Below the pieces are notes generated by a model, which made no database searches, was not told the DNA's origin, and saw nothing but the letters and a program-made list of their open reading frames with translations. From Manduca sexta (Eukaryota > Arthropoda > Insecta > Lepidoptera > Sphingidae), in contig NC_051134.1 of assembly GCF_014839805.1 (NCBI RefSeq), positions 11,997,170 to 12,061,169 of the forward strand: 64,000 bases of DNA, written 5' to 3'. Both the position numbers and the translations under genes were made by a program. The stretch's first letter is position 1, and the number at the start of each line of letters is the position of its first letter. Below are positions 38,854 through 52,041 of the stretch, piece after piece.

Positions 38854-40851
38854 GCGGTGCGCTCACGCATCTACGCACATAGCGGCCGTCTCGTCGCTCG
38901 GAAGGTAAACGACTCCGCGACTTATGGATTGCATGTGCTCGCCGTCCGCGTCACATGCGTCATTTGTAAACAAAGGGTCGGCGGCTGTTTTTGTTTTATT
39001 ATCGTCTAGCGTGTTACAAATTTATACACATAAAAAAATGTGCACGTGCCGACTTACAACAAACATTGTTTTAAATTAATATAAATGAGAAATCATTTAG
39101 TGCGCTTCCAACAATATACTTCACAGCGATATATATTGTAAACAAGTAGTAAGTAACTACTGATAATAAATTAGCGATAAATGTCAAGTGCATGAACTTT
39201 GCAGCGTTAATTGAGTTGATAGTGTGCTCCCCACAGGATAACGTTGAACTCGTTTGCGAAACGGGAAAAGCACTTTGAAAGTGTAATATAACTTCGTAAT
39301 AATTAAAGCTATATTCTCAGGAAACAGCTATTTCGAGATGACACACTTACATAGAAAAATACTAATCGCAAACACCAACGATGACATCCTGTTAACCAAA
39401 AATAACTATTTGACGTTGAGCAACATTAATATAATATATTAATGACGTGATCGTGTGGCGTCTAGCTAAATCTGTTTTGGAACAACTTTTAAAACAAAAT
39501 AATACATCATATTGCTCTAAACAAATAATATTTAAGTTTAGTATAAAGTTTTGTAGTTGGAAAGGAACATTTTACCCCCTAAAATCTTACTTTATAATAT
39601 CGCGGTATATGTATTGTACCGATTGTTACATATATTACAACATCGATAGAAATAAAAAAAAATATTTAGAAAATAAAATAATGGCCAGTTTTATTTTTTT
39701 CGCAAATAAAACCTAATAATCTCAAGATTTAAAATTATATAAATATTATAATAAATCGTTTAGATAAGAAACGCGACAAACTAAGGTCATCGTTTGATTG
39801 AAACAAATTAATCACATTCCACATGCTGCAAAAACATTAATTATTAATTTAAAGCTTGAGAAATCATTACAAATGCATGATGCATTAACTCATTTCGCTG
39901 TGCAAGTTCATTTCTCGTATCAGAAATGCATCGTAACTGTCTGCGTGAGCAAAGCAGTTGTGTTGTTATTTTCACATAAATTCATCAACGCATTCGCATT
40001 TCGCTCATACTGACTACGTTTAATATTTATATAATGAATCTATTAGCAAGAATTTAAGCTTCTTGATAGATCTTTAAACCTTTTGATGTGTATCGTTTTA
40101 TTATTTTTAATTACGTTTATTTGATCAAGTTTTTCGATCTACTTTGGAATAATGCATTTTAGTGCTATTATTATTTACCTATAAAGGTGTAGGAAATGCA
40201 ACAGTTCCATCAATAGCAGATTTTGTAAAATTCCATTCAGTAACAAGTCGTGTAATAAGCTATTTTATATTGGAGGCTTCATTTCTGTTTTTTTTTTTGT
40301 TGACAATCAAATGGCATGAACAATCATCTTTGGTTTTTTAATAATAACATATATTTTTTAAAAAATTATAAAATATTCCGAACATATTTAAAATAAAATA
40401 TTCGCTGCTCTTAAATATCCTTATATACTCTGAAGGTAAATTGACGTAAATTATTTACATGTATAATTTTTATTCATTCACTTTTAGGCCCTACGTTTAT
40501 TATATCTGTATTTTAGTGAAAAATTCTATTTTACAAGTAGAAAAAAGAAAGATTTGATTTATTTTTAGTTTTTATATCTGAGGATTTATTTTTCAAAGTA
40601 TTGTCGAAACAATGTCGATATCATTTTATTAATCACAATCTTAATGATCCATATCATATCGGTATCTATTAGAATAATGAAACAAATATTAATAAGAACA
40701 ATAGATTTAAACGTAGATGAAGGAAACTTATTCGATCCATAGTGGAGAAAATTTCGATTTCCGCTACCTTCTCTAATCCTCTGCAATGTTTATTGATTTA
40801 CCTACGCTAAAATGGAATTCAACATAGATGAGCACAACTTTATTCTACTAC

Positions 40852-40952
40852 CTGAATAATATATCAGGGGGCGAGCTATGTATTTTAATAACATCCTTAA
40901 TAACGGTACCTCGTCCTCCTTCGCCACTCATGGTTGAAACCAGAGCATTACT
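40852..40952 (-). other. Orphan exon-like sequence
   Basis: On the minus strand an ACAG acceptor-like site is followed by an open frame including MSGEGGRGTVIKDVIKIHSS and a CAG|GTAGTA donor-like end in phase 2. I do not recognise the peptide. It could be a real exon of an unplaced gene or chance. Confidence 0.2.
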
Positions 40953-43900
40953 CTGTAGTATATGAAATCTTGTATAATCATCTATGATAATTTGGTTTAA
41001 TTTTATATTATTTTATGTAACTTTGACCAGAATTCACGTTTATTTAACGCAAACAGCATTGATGTCAGGAAAGGGAAGTAAACTTCATTGAAATAAAAAT
41101 GTATGTGATCTTCATTGAACATCTGAAATCTGTGGGTGTATAAATAATATTAAGTTAGACTGTTTCGCATTTCGCAGAACATTTTAAAAGTTTTATTACT
41201 TTATAATCGAATTAATTTTTTTAATTCGAAATGTAGATAATGATTTTTTTTGCTTAGAAAAGTTATTTTTTCACTAGAGTTTTTTAGGCACTGTTATATT
41301 TCTGCTCATGTAACTATATTGCGTAGTTTGGATTACCCGTTTTATTTTGGTTGGCTAAAAATAATCATAGTTAATAAAGGTTTTATGAGTTTACCTTTTG
41401 TCTTAAAATATTATATTTGTTTAACAATTTGTGCTCATGAATGCTCTTAATTTTATTGCTTTTGTAATCTTAATCCTTTATTATTTTTAAAAATAAAGGA
41501 CTTTGACCTAAATGTTTTCGAGCATCGTTCATTAAAATGTGTACTATGGGATGAGGAAAATGAGCAATTTCCTGTTATTGGTTTATGTAGACGACTAATT
41601 TAAAACTGATATTACTAAGGTCATGGCTCGATGGAAACCAATTTTTTGACTGAAATTATCCGCCATGATTGAGTCTTTCCTTACTGTATGTTCACACTAG
41701 GAAAAAAATTAATAATTTAATTTACTACGAATCGTCGCATCTAATACAATGTTTTATTCCCCCGCATCAATAGTATTCACATCGAATGTATACCCATGCA
41801 CATTATAAATATTCTGTTTAATCCAGCTAAACAAGTTCTAATTAGAAATAGCTGTGAGTGAGACCTTCAAAGTCTAGCCGACTCATTCGTTGGGATTCCG
41901 TATGCACATCGCGAGGTTAAGCTTGCCCCTAGCCTTTGACACAAAGAACTACGTTTTCTCCACGTTATTAGCTACAGGTAGCAAGAAATAAGTGGCGCGA
42001 AGCTCTCACTTTAATTACTATGGGTTCGCAATTCGATATTAATTATTTGTGATATTAAGTAGGGATATTTAGCGAAATCGTGGATGCCTAAGGAGTCAAA
42101 TTGTATAGAGAGAAGAATAGAATATAAAAATAAAATACTTTTTATCAACAGTTCTATAATTCTCGATGGAATAAGAAAACATCAGTTTTCTAGACAGTCA
42201 ATGAGTGGTTTTCAAAGTAAGTTTAATCTTGAAAATGTTTTTAAAAGTAAAAACATTTGGCTCTACAAAGCTTCTTTATTTTGTAATCCGCTGGAGGAGC
42301 CCTGTCGTGTGTATTGGTCACAGTTGCGTAAGTTTTCACGAGTATTTACACAAGCCAGTCACTGTAACTTCGAGCTGGGTTCCTTCACTGTCCCATACAA
42401 TAATCTTGAAGTTAATCCCGATCGACCAACAGCCGTTTGTACATCGCATTGCTCTTTTAACTTCACTTTTAAATAGAACTGCTATTTAGTCTACGAGTAT
42501 GATTACAAATTATCTTTATGAAACCGTTTGTAATCCGACTAAATTGGATGCATATTTTAAGAGTATTTATGTTATTGTATACTGCGGTATCCGTATTTTA
42601 CCAGCTTAGCAGTGGTTTAATTAAACAAATATAAGATTAGGGAATTATTGTAGTCGTGTTTTTTGTGTGGTTTATTATTTTCGTATGCCTATAATGTATT
42701 ACGTGCACTATAGTTAGCATTTATTTTTTAATAAACGAAATAATATGAAATATTTTCCTTATAATCAATGAATATATCTTTTGTGACAACGCGAGACAAT
42801 ATATTATTACACCTATAATAAAACAATTTATATTTAACACAATGTGTATTTCGAAGAAATATTTTTTTTTGGTAATTTTTTGAAAGTGTTAGGCATAATA
42901 TGTATTTTAATAAAGCTGCGGGCACAGATCGAATCTATGGAACAGATTAATTAACAGCAAGTTCAAATACCTAGTATGTGTTCATAACGAGTTTTCCACC
43001 ACCATCATTTAGTACATAATTTGCTTAAACATTTCTCTTGGTGTAAATATTGGATTTGTCTACATAAAACTTTTTAGATTTTGAATTACTTTTTTGTATT
43101 TTCCGCTCTATGAGTATTATTATGTCTTATATTTTTTTATGTCCTTTAGTATTGTTAAATTATTCACTTTGTACTACTGTTAAAATATGCTAAATAACGA
43201 CTAGTTGTCAAATTTCACATTGGAGGATCCGGGTGTTAATATTTTAATATGAATTTTGTTTAGCCAAGCTCAATATAGAAATATCGTATGATGGATACAA
43301 CTTCCTGTATTCGTTTTTAAGAGACAGAAAAATAAACATGGGGCTATTAGGGAAACGAAGTGTTTTTGTTCGCCGCAAAAAAACTAATATATTTTATATA
43401 ATGACCAATATTTTCACGCCAGTGAAAAGTTATTTTAAACAATAATTAGTTATATGAATAATTAAATACGTTGGAAATTTTCTGAGACTGACTTCAAAAA
43501 TAGATCATAGGATTATACATAATGTAAAAACATCAGACATAAATTCTAGTTTTATACTAGAACTTACTAAATACTAGGTTTGTGGCGAGCAACGTATCAA
43601 ATAGCGGATCCTCGTCACCCTCTAACACTCCTACGGTTAAAACACAATCTTTGTAAAAGTAATTTTAATGTATGCAAATAAAACCGAATTTTGTAAAATC
43701 GTGAAATAAAAAAAAAAGAAACTAAAGCTATTTAATGAAAAAAAAAGAAGTCGCGAACAATAATTGTATGTATTATTACTTAGTTACATTAAACCATACT
43801 TTAAATACAATGTACCCGTAACAATAGGTGTACACTCCAATATGGGAATGAAGATACTTCGAAACAAACTAAAATAAACAAGACTCATAAATTCTAAACA

Positions 43901-44671
43901 TTTAAAATATCATCGGCAGAGCACTGATATAAGTAGCGTATTTATTTTTGGCAATTCTATTGATTTATGTCGACGTCCATTGTTCGTGAAATGAGGGGTC
44001 GCGGGTTTGATCCCTGCATCGACAAAATTAAGGTTAGGTTTAAAAATATTTGTTCCTGCTTTGGGTTTTGTGACAGAATATATATAAAAGGTTATACTTG
44101 TTAAGTTAAATATGAAAATGCATTAAAGACAATCAGTGTTTAAATTTTGTTTCAATTTAAAACGGCAATTTAAACAGATTTCTGTAATGACCTGCACGGC
44201 TTGCTCGCTTCGTTTTCGATTTAAACCTGATTAAAAAAAATAATAATAAGTAAGTATCAAGCTTTTGGGCCATGTTTCTATAGAACTTAATGAGGCGATA
44301 GAAGGTATCTATAGTTTTATAAATAACTTCAATGTCATTCCAAGATTTGAATTATAAAGTATAGAACTGCGCTACTCATTTAAGATAAGATATAACATAA
44401 TGCCCTATAATTACACTAAAACAATGCCTAACCAAAACACAAAACCGGATAACGATTAACGACCACCGTACACAAGATGTTAAAACCCGCCATAGTGGCC
44501 TACTTCCGGGATCAGGTTGTGTTTATTCGGTTTCAACAGACCAGCATAATTGTGTCGACTGTTGGGGGGTAATCGTTTCTCGTCAGTCGACATTCTATTG
44601 GACCCCACTTCACTTACCATCAGGTACAGAGGTCACTTTTCTACGCCCGTGGAAAATGAAACAACACAACA

Positions 44672-44850
44672 GGGGCCTTATTCTCTATCCCGCACGTTAT
44701 TTTAACAGTGCTTAACAAGCACGTAACACAACGCGTCATGTTTAGGACTATAGAAATTTGACTTACAGAATACCATTCCACGCACATTTCTCGGAGATAA
44801 CATGACACGGCCGCGTTACGCGTTTACACTATCATACAGAATAAGGGCCC
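44672..44850. mobile_element. Small MITE-like element, 179 bp
   Basis: The left end GGGGCCTTATTCTCTAT matches, with few mismatches, the reverse complement of the right end (ATACAGAATAAGGGCCC). No ORF. The target-site duplication is unclear. Confidence 0.65.
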
Positions 44851-45296
44851 AGTTCTAGCTTCACATATAGGTACATACGTACCTATTCTGATAGATTCTT
44901 CCATGCAATATACCTCTTTCTGATTCCACGTTGATGAGATACAAGGTGTAGTAGGAAACAATGAATTAATGTAAATCTACGAATAACAATTGTTTAATTT
45001 TAGCCAATTGTTAGCGATGTGTTTCTCATCGTGAATATATCGCGGAGGTGAAGTTCTTTGTAATGATTTGTATTCAAACGGTGCACTACTGAGTCACCTT
45101 ACAAACCATCTGACTGTGAATATATTATTATAACGATTATAATAACGGGCCCCTGGGTTTTGTGTCTGATTGCATTACTAAGAGAACCTACTTACTTATG
45201 TCATTTTTAATAACAAACAATAATAGTATGAACTCAAAGTATTGTAATTATTTGTTTAGTATATTTTTTATCTTTAGACCTTTAGTTTTAATTTAA

Positions 45297-45411
45297 TACA
45301 CACTCACGCATTTTATCACCGAAGCGGTAGGTAGAGGCGCAACCTGTGCACCCTCTTCACACTGTGTGTATTCCGACCTATGATGTGATGTGCCTATCGC
45401 CATGTCGATGT
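45297..45411 (-). mobile_element. Truncated family B SINE
   Basis: Carries the 3' part of the family B body: a CACGCATTTTATCACCGAAG end, then GAGGCGCAAC and GATGTGATG. The tRNA-like head is missing. Confidence 0.75.
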
Positions 45412-45924
45412 GCTTTATAATTAACAGTTGTTTACCGTCAGACGTGAGGCGAGAATATTGCTCGTCTTCTCATTATGTCAGAAAAAAAAGGTTACTCTGA
45501 TAGTGATATAATAAATTAACAGAAATGGAGTACACTAATTATTTGTGATGATTATTCAATTATTATAATTAAAGATAAAAGCAATTAAACAATGCACGAA
45601 ATTAATCAAATTGAATTGTTATTCGTAAAAAATATTGAACTGAAAAGAATATAAAAATAAAGTGGCCTTATTTTATTTATAGGATTGCATAAGATTTCTG
45701 TAAGGTGCGTTAGAACGACGCTGAAGTCATATAAATCGATCTACGTGGAAACGCAAGTTGTACTTCAAACGTGGATAAAATAAAAAGGCTTTTAAAAATA
45801 ATTCGCAGTTCTAAATCAAAGACAGTCGGTTGTTGACTGTTTGACCGGCATTTGGATTCGATATTTATATTAGCATACTTGAACTAAAATTTGATTCGGC
45901 ACCTATTACAATAAATTAATTTGA

Positions 45925-46258
45925 TTAGCGGCTATAGCCTAGTTGGGTATGGAACGGACTGCCGAGACGAATGTCCGCAGGTTCAAATCCCAAGGGCACA
46001 CACCTCTGACTTTTCTAAAAAATCATGTGTGTATTCTTTGTGAATTTATCGTTCGCTTTAACGGTGAAGGAAAACATCGTGAGGAAACCTGCACATTTGA
46101 GAAGTTCTCTATAGGAATTTCAAAGGTGTGTGAAGTCTACCAATCCGCACTAGGCCAGCGTGGTGGACTAAGGCCTAATCCCTCTCAGTAGTAGAGGAGG
46201 CCCGTGCTCAGCAGTGGGCAAGTATATAATACAGGGCTGATATAATAATAATTATTAT
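45925..46258 (+). mobile_element. Full-length tRNA-derived SINE (family A)
   Basis: Box A-like TAGCCTAGTTGGG (45935-45947) and box B GGTTCAAATCC (45980-45990) form a tRNA-like head. The body contains GGAAAACATCGTGAGGAAAC and GGCCCGTGCTCAGCAGTGGG, and the end is an AT-rich ATAATAATAATT tail. Flanking TTAATTTGA at 45916-45924 and 46259-46267 is a 9-bp target-site duplication. The 82-codon ORF inside it is the SINE, not a gene. Confidence 0.92.
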
Positions 46259-47598
46259 TTAATTTGAGGTCAAGGTCATGTGTGTGGCTGTTGATAGTTA
46301 AGTGTCTTCGATCTGCTCTTGGGCACATTTTCCTCTATATCGCAGATTTTTATAACCTGTGCAGGATCTAATCTTGAGGAAATTGTGTTAGAGAAACCTA
46401 GAAACATAATCCATGCTCTACTAGTCGAAAACCAAATTGGGGAAATAAATTATTGTTCATTTAATATACGCTATTTGTTGAAGTAAGTAAAATTGATGTT
46501 TAAACTTAATTTAGTAAAATGAATGATTGTTTTCAAACCAAGAATTATCTTATTCATGTTATTTGATGGCCTTAATCATAACAATTCTTGGTAAATATAT
46601 TCCCAGAAAGCCATACACTCTAATTAAGCTGTAGGTGTAATAGTTGGCCGCACTTAGTACACTCTGAACGGAACACAGGAACGACTTACCACGAAGTTTG
46701 TCCCGCGCAAAACAACATTAACTTAATATTAATTCCGTTTAGCTGTAACTTATAACGGAGGAAGTTCATTAAATGCATATTCAATTTGGTATTGTTTTCT
46801 TTGTAAAATATGACGTTTGGAGAAAGAGCCTTATAATTGATTACTAAACTAATAACCACCATGACGAGATATCCGCGTAGAAATTTTATAAGGATTTAAG
46901 AGCACATTGCGCGTTCCCCAAATGTTTATGACATAAAAAAAAATTATTTTTTCCTTTACATTTACTCCTTTACATTTAAGACATTGCTTCTTACAAAATC
47001 TCATAAGTCTACGTCAACGGGAAGTACCCTTTTGAAATAGCTAAGTACCTATACGACAATATGATACATAAACGGTTATATCGTTGATCGCGTTGACTTA
47101 TACAAATTGATACCTCTACGCGTTCCTATGTATTTATAAGTATTGACAGACAGACAGATAAGCGGTCAAAAAAGTAATCCTTTTGAGGTATGAAACTCTA
47201 AAACTTAAACCTTGTGAACAATGAGTCTACATAGGTACGTATTGTACCCTAACAATATTCTATAAAAATAAGTTCAAAGGATTTAAAAGCGTTCTGCTTC
47301 CAGTGAATACTTCTTCCGCTTGGAATAATATCTGAGAATGCGGTCCGTAAATAAGATTAAAATGACAATTCGTGTTTGTCTGTTTTTCATTAAAGGAAGA
47401 TGCACTCTTTATTACTTTTTTGGTAAAGAAGTCTTCTCTTCATTATAATAATAAAAATAATCTCTCTTTATACAAGAATTCTATCGTTTTACATCTGTTG
47501 AATTGTTTTTATCAGAGCTATTAGCGTAGTATAAAAGAAAAACTTGTTTTTTGTAGTACAAGTAATCAAAAGTGTAAAGATAAAAAATGTACAAAAAA

Positions 47599-47623
47599 CA
47601 CACACACACACACACACACACAC
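47599..47623. repeat. (CA)n microsatellite
   Basis: About 25 bases of CA dinucleotide abutting the 3' end of a family B SINE, where such repeats often grow. Confidence 0.95.
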
Positions 47624-47793
47624 GCTTTTTATGCGGGGTTAGCAGAGGCGCAATAGGTGTACCCACTTTCCACCGTCCATATTCCGACCTTAGATGCGAC
47701 GTAGTGCCAGGGTATCATCATACCGGGCACTAATTCCAGACTCCGGGCTGATACTGAATAAGAACCCATTATATAACTAAGCCATGAGACAGT
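47624..47793 (-). mobile_element. Degenerate family B SINE
   Basis: Contains GCAGAGGCGCAATAGG, CCAGACTCCGGGCTGATACT and a CATGAGACAGT end, in the same order as 37167-37410. The box B part is deleted. Confidence 0.75.
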
Positions 47794-48017
47794 GCGATAT
47801 AGAAGCACTTATGAAAAACACAATTAAAAATAAAATAAATTTGAATTCCAAATGATCGGGAAATTATCTAATACCAGAACATAATCCAACTGAAAACTTT
47901 CATAAATTACGCTAGAGCCGGAAATCCAATCCCCAGGGTTTATATGAAGCGATAAACCAATCTTGCTATCATATTTCATTTTAATATCTCACTTTTAGGT
48001 AAGTGCTAGCATATTCA

Positions 48018-48098
48018 TTTCATTCATTCCCTCTCAGTAGTAGAGGAGGCCCGTGCCCAAAAGTGGGACAGTATATAATACAGGGCTAATATTATTAT
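48018..48098 (+). mobile_element. 5'-truncated family A SINE with target-site duplication
   Basis: Only the 3' end of family A remains (CCCTCTCAGTAGTAGAGGAG to the ATTATTATTA tail). TAGCATATTCA flanks it at 48007-48017 and 48099-48109, an 11-bp target-site duplication. This is what 5'-truncated reverse transcription produces. Confidence 0.88.
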
Positions 48099-48669
48099 TA
48101 GCATATTCAACTTTATTTGCCTTCTTATAGGTTACTAAACAATTGTCAACCATAACATCTCCTGACCATAGATTTATGAAAATTTTAATGTAAAACAAAG
48201 GATTCTGAGAGAATTGGGGCGAAAAAACTTGTAAAGGATTATTTCGTTACAAAAAATGGTTGATGCCGCATCGTTGATAGGTAAAAGTATAAACAGGATA
48301 TTAATAATAACGCAATATTTCGTGGAAGCGGTGTTTAAAGCAATTTAGTATGATGAACATTTTCTACGAATATTTGAAAATAAACATACGCAATATATTA
48401 TTTTACTGTTATGGCAAAGAAAAATTAATACAGTGTTTTAGATTTATCGCCTCATTTGTCTACTGTCAACGATTTTTGGCCATGAACTCCGCCATGGTTC
48501 GATTCCTAGGCCTATCAACGAACTTTCGTGCGGCTTCTTTGTATCAAATTGATATAATCGCCAAGAAAGAAAATTGTCTTCGATGTGGTGAGCTTATATT
48601 GCGCTATCACTTTTATTTCATAGAATGTAAGTAGATATAGTAACTTTCACTAATCGGACGACCAACACC

Positions 48670-48790
48670 TCAGTCAGGACCAACCCTCTCTCAGCTTGAT
48701 GGCTGCAAAGTCTTCGCAATGTCGGGAGAAAATTATAAAATAAAAAACCACGATAAAATCCGAAAAATAATTTAATTTCAATGTCTAATA
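48670..48790 (+). repeat. Dispersed repeat tail (copy 2)
   Basis: Second copy of the family at 16820-16945: GATGGCTGCAAAGTCTTCG, GTCGGGAGAAAA, CCACGATAAAATCCG. Confidence 0.65.
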
Positions 48791-50029
48791 TTCGCGTAAA
48801 CATAAGAAATCATTACCTTACACTATCACTTCATATGACATCACACAGAGAAGTATAGTAGGTGTACTTGAGTCTCTGCCTAACCCTACTAGGTTAAAAG
48901 CGTAAGCTTGCATACATATGTATATTGTATATTTATCACGAGTTTCCTAGCGCATTGGGTGTGGTTGTTTGAAGCGACGTAGGTGAAAAGTTACCTGGAG
49001 CAGTGACGTCGCTTTATACTCCACGCTCTCCTGGTCGTATGCATAATGTTATTGGAGACCTGAGCTGTGAATATTTGGCGAGAGTATATAGTTTTCAATT
49101 AATTCAACAATGCCAATATTCAGTAGAGACCTTTTCACACACCTATTGTAAATTTCAATGAGCATTTTATAAAAAGTAGTAACTACGTAGTGAACCATAG
49201 TAAAGTGCAAGCATGTTAACACTCGAACAAAATTGACGAAAAGATTTACGCGCGTAGACATACTTGTAAATTAACTCGCCGCACGGGTTCGCCCCAGTAA
49301 TTAGCCAATCGAAACACTAATTAATCAATCATACGACAGACAGCACAGTACCCGCGAATGCGATGCTTGGAGCTCTCCTTAAAAAATACTTCAGAACAAT
49401 CAGGAGGTAAATTTTTGCGAATCTAAATTCGTGTCTAATACAATGTGGCGAAATATAATGTCGAGGGCTGTTATTCTTTAGGCTTCTATGATACGTTTGT
49501 TTGTTCCTACTTACATACGCTGTCAGTAGTATGCGAAGTTCATATGTTTTAATTATTTACTTTATGTGTAGCTTTAATATTTCATACAAATCTATGTTAC
49601 GGTATAACTAATGCCCACTCTACGAAGAATCCTTTAAGATATGTGCCTATAATTAATTATGTTATAGAAAACATCGCATCAACAATACAGTCTTGAAAAC
49701 GATACGATGCCGGTAACTATCTCTCAACGGATTGTTCCAGCCTTTAATTCCTAGCGTTGAATTGAGGAGCCATTGTTCCTAACAATAGATAGACCTGTTC
49801 TATGAAAGCGGACGAGTGCTTTTATCTATCTTTTGATTTAATACCTGTTTCGATATCTATGAGGGTATTTGTTGGATAGTTTTGCTCGGTTTGAGATTGT
49901 TGGGTTCGAATAGATTTTTTTTCATTTATAAAAAAAGTGATAAAAATATTATTAATGGTGAGTGAGATTCAGTGAATCCAAAAATCCCTTCTCGTTCGTA
50001 ATCCCAATCTCGAGTATCACTACATAGTA

Positions 50030-50320
50030 TAAAACAAAGTCGCTTTCTCTGTCCCTATGTCTCTTTGTATGCTTAAATCTTTAAAACTACGCAACGGATT
50101 TTGATGCGGTTTTTCAATAGATACAGTGATTCAAGAGGAAGGTTTATATGTATAATAACATCCATTAAATAGTGGAGAAATACTGTTATTTTGTTATGTT
50201 ATACCCGTGTGAAGCCAGAGTGGGCCGCTATGTTTTTATATACAACGTTCACAGTTTTTCTGTAGTGTATTTAGTATCAGCATTGCAGCCGTGCGAAGCC
50301 GGGGCGGGTCGCTAGTTGAT
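50030..50320 (+). repeat. Dispersed repeat
   Basis: Contains CTACGCAACGGATTTTGATG, GTGATTCAAGAGGAAGG and a GTGCGAAGCCGGGGCGGGTC end. The pattern is of a common lepidopteran interspersed element. No coding potential. Confidence 0.6.
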
Positions 50321-51213
50321 GATAATTTCTTTATTTTGGAATTTGGGTAAGTACTTAGATAGTATTTATGCGTCGTATACTTTTTAATATAAGATGAGCT
50401 GCTTTTTTGACTGTTGACTCTTTTGACTTAAGTTTAATTAAAATATTTTTTGCGCAATGTTTAATTAATACATATATATTTTTTAAAGGTGACGAGAAAA
50501 ATAAATAGTAAGTACACAATATTGTATAATCAATGTGTAGTTTTGAATAAGTTCAGCTACTTAAGGGGCTGACTGTACTCTATTGAAGGATAATCTATCA
50601 TTAAGCATTTATTCATTACCATTCAAATTAAGAATTGTTTATCTTCAAATAATTTTTAAACATTTATAAAGAAACGAAATTATGTGAAAAGTGTTATAAA
50701 GAATTTGTAATGGGCTTCTGTTAAAAAATGCTCACTCTAGTGTTTATATAACACGTGAAGTATAAATGTCGTCGTAAACATCAATAAATACTCATTCATT
50801 CTATTTGTTTCGTTTCAAAGTCACCTTAATGTATTTTTATACAGAATAAAAAAGAATGAATGAAATTCACATACTATTTTGTTAACAATAATCTTCCTCT
50901 GGATATAGAGTTGAGTGTCTCCCAAAATACTTGAACCTTTCGTGATTTCAATCTATCATTTTTTAAATTCGACATTATTTTTAATTATTAGACTTTTGAT
51001 CTTTCAGCAAAATACCTTTTGCCTCTTCAAATAAATGTTGATAAGCTTAGGAGATTTATGTAAACTTTAATATTACTGATTGACCTATTAGACAGTGCAA
51101 ATATTAAGAAATTTGTTCTGCTACGGAAAATTAATCTTAAACATGCGATAGTCAAATGAGTAATAATCATTAATTCTGCTTATAGGGCGTTTTTCAACTA
51201 CGTATTTTATGAC

Positions 51214-51450
51214 TACCTCGGTGGCGTAATAGTATCACGGTACGACTACTAACTGAGGTCTCGGGTTTGATTCCGGGGTCGGACATAGTAATATTGAATT
51301 TTACTGATCGATATATGCCTGGAGTAAGAGGTTTGTGTCCGGTATGGTGTTAGGCCCTTCTCCTATTACATCACAGGACAGAAGAAACACGGTGCAAAGT
51401 AGGTGTACCAGTTGCGCCTCTACCTACCCTTCGGGTATAAATGGCGTGTG
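51214..51450 (+). mobile_element. tRNA-derived SINE (family B), plus strand
   Basis: Starts TACCTCGGTGGCGTAATAG and has box B-like GGGTTTGATTCCGGGG, then the family B body. Ends CCCTTCGGGTATAAATGGC followed by a GTGT stretch. Confidence 0.82.
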
Positions 51451-52041
51451 TATATATTTTATGATTTAAACCACTTATATCTAATATTATTATGGTAAGA
51501 TACCATGCTAATTTCAGATTTAATAATACACGATGTTTCATATACGTGTCTCTAGTGGAGTGTCTGGAACATTCAAAACCGTAAAACCTCGGATTAGAGT
51601 TATAGTGAATGAATTAATACGATCGATGTGGGATATTGTTTTTTAAACTATAAATTGCAATGTTTACCCAAAAATTTTTGTGCACTCCATTTTTCATTGT
51701 TAAAAAAATATTATAAAAATTAATGTTTGACCAAATATTTTCACTTTAAACAGTATTTTTTAATTATATGTTAAATCTTACCTGAGTAGACATATAGGAA
51801 CATTATTCAAAGATACCTGTGTAAAAAAATAGCAGTAGGGTCTCCAACAGTAGAAAAACGTGGAAGCGAGAGCGGAGCGAAAGCTGCTATGTACAATGGA
51901 ATTTCTCGGCCAGTTTAATTATAAATGAAACGTACTCTGTTGTGTACATTTAAAAATAAGGTAATTAATTACGACTAATGAAAAGAAAAAAAAAATTAGT
52001 ACAAAATCTGTTTATTTAAATATATTACACTGTTGTCTACA

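Larger units (their letters stand above)
38854..52041. other. Intergenic region between ADAMTS and odorant receptor locus
   Basis: No supported gene in 13 kb. It holds SINEs (45297, 45925, 47600, 48018, 51214), a MITE (44672-44850), dispersed repeats and one exon-like sequence (40852-40952). The ADAMTS promoter and 5' UTR should lie just above 38853, but no TATA or initiator was convincing. The 130-codon ORF at 42084-42476 has no recognisable domain. Confidence 0.7.

Noticed and set aside
38246..39009. Several overlapping plus-strand and alternate-frame ORFs
   Set aside because: They are shadows of ADAMTS exon 1, whose GC-rich sequence lowers stop frequency in all frames.
42084..42476. 130-codon plus-strand ORF and overlapping 94-codon ORF
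   Set aside because: No recognisable domain, no splice or promoter context, and AT-rich random-like composition.
45943..46191. 82-codon ORF, and its near twin at 59214-59462
   Set aside because: Both lie entirely inside copies of a tRNA-derived SINE. The shared peptide is a by-product of the repeat.
51790..51940. Possible last exon of OR-A below the repeat (splice-like sites around 51790-51825)
   Set aside because: The encoded peptides do not resemble the conserved receptor C-terminus.
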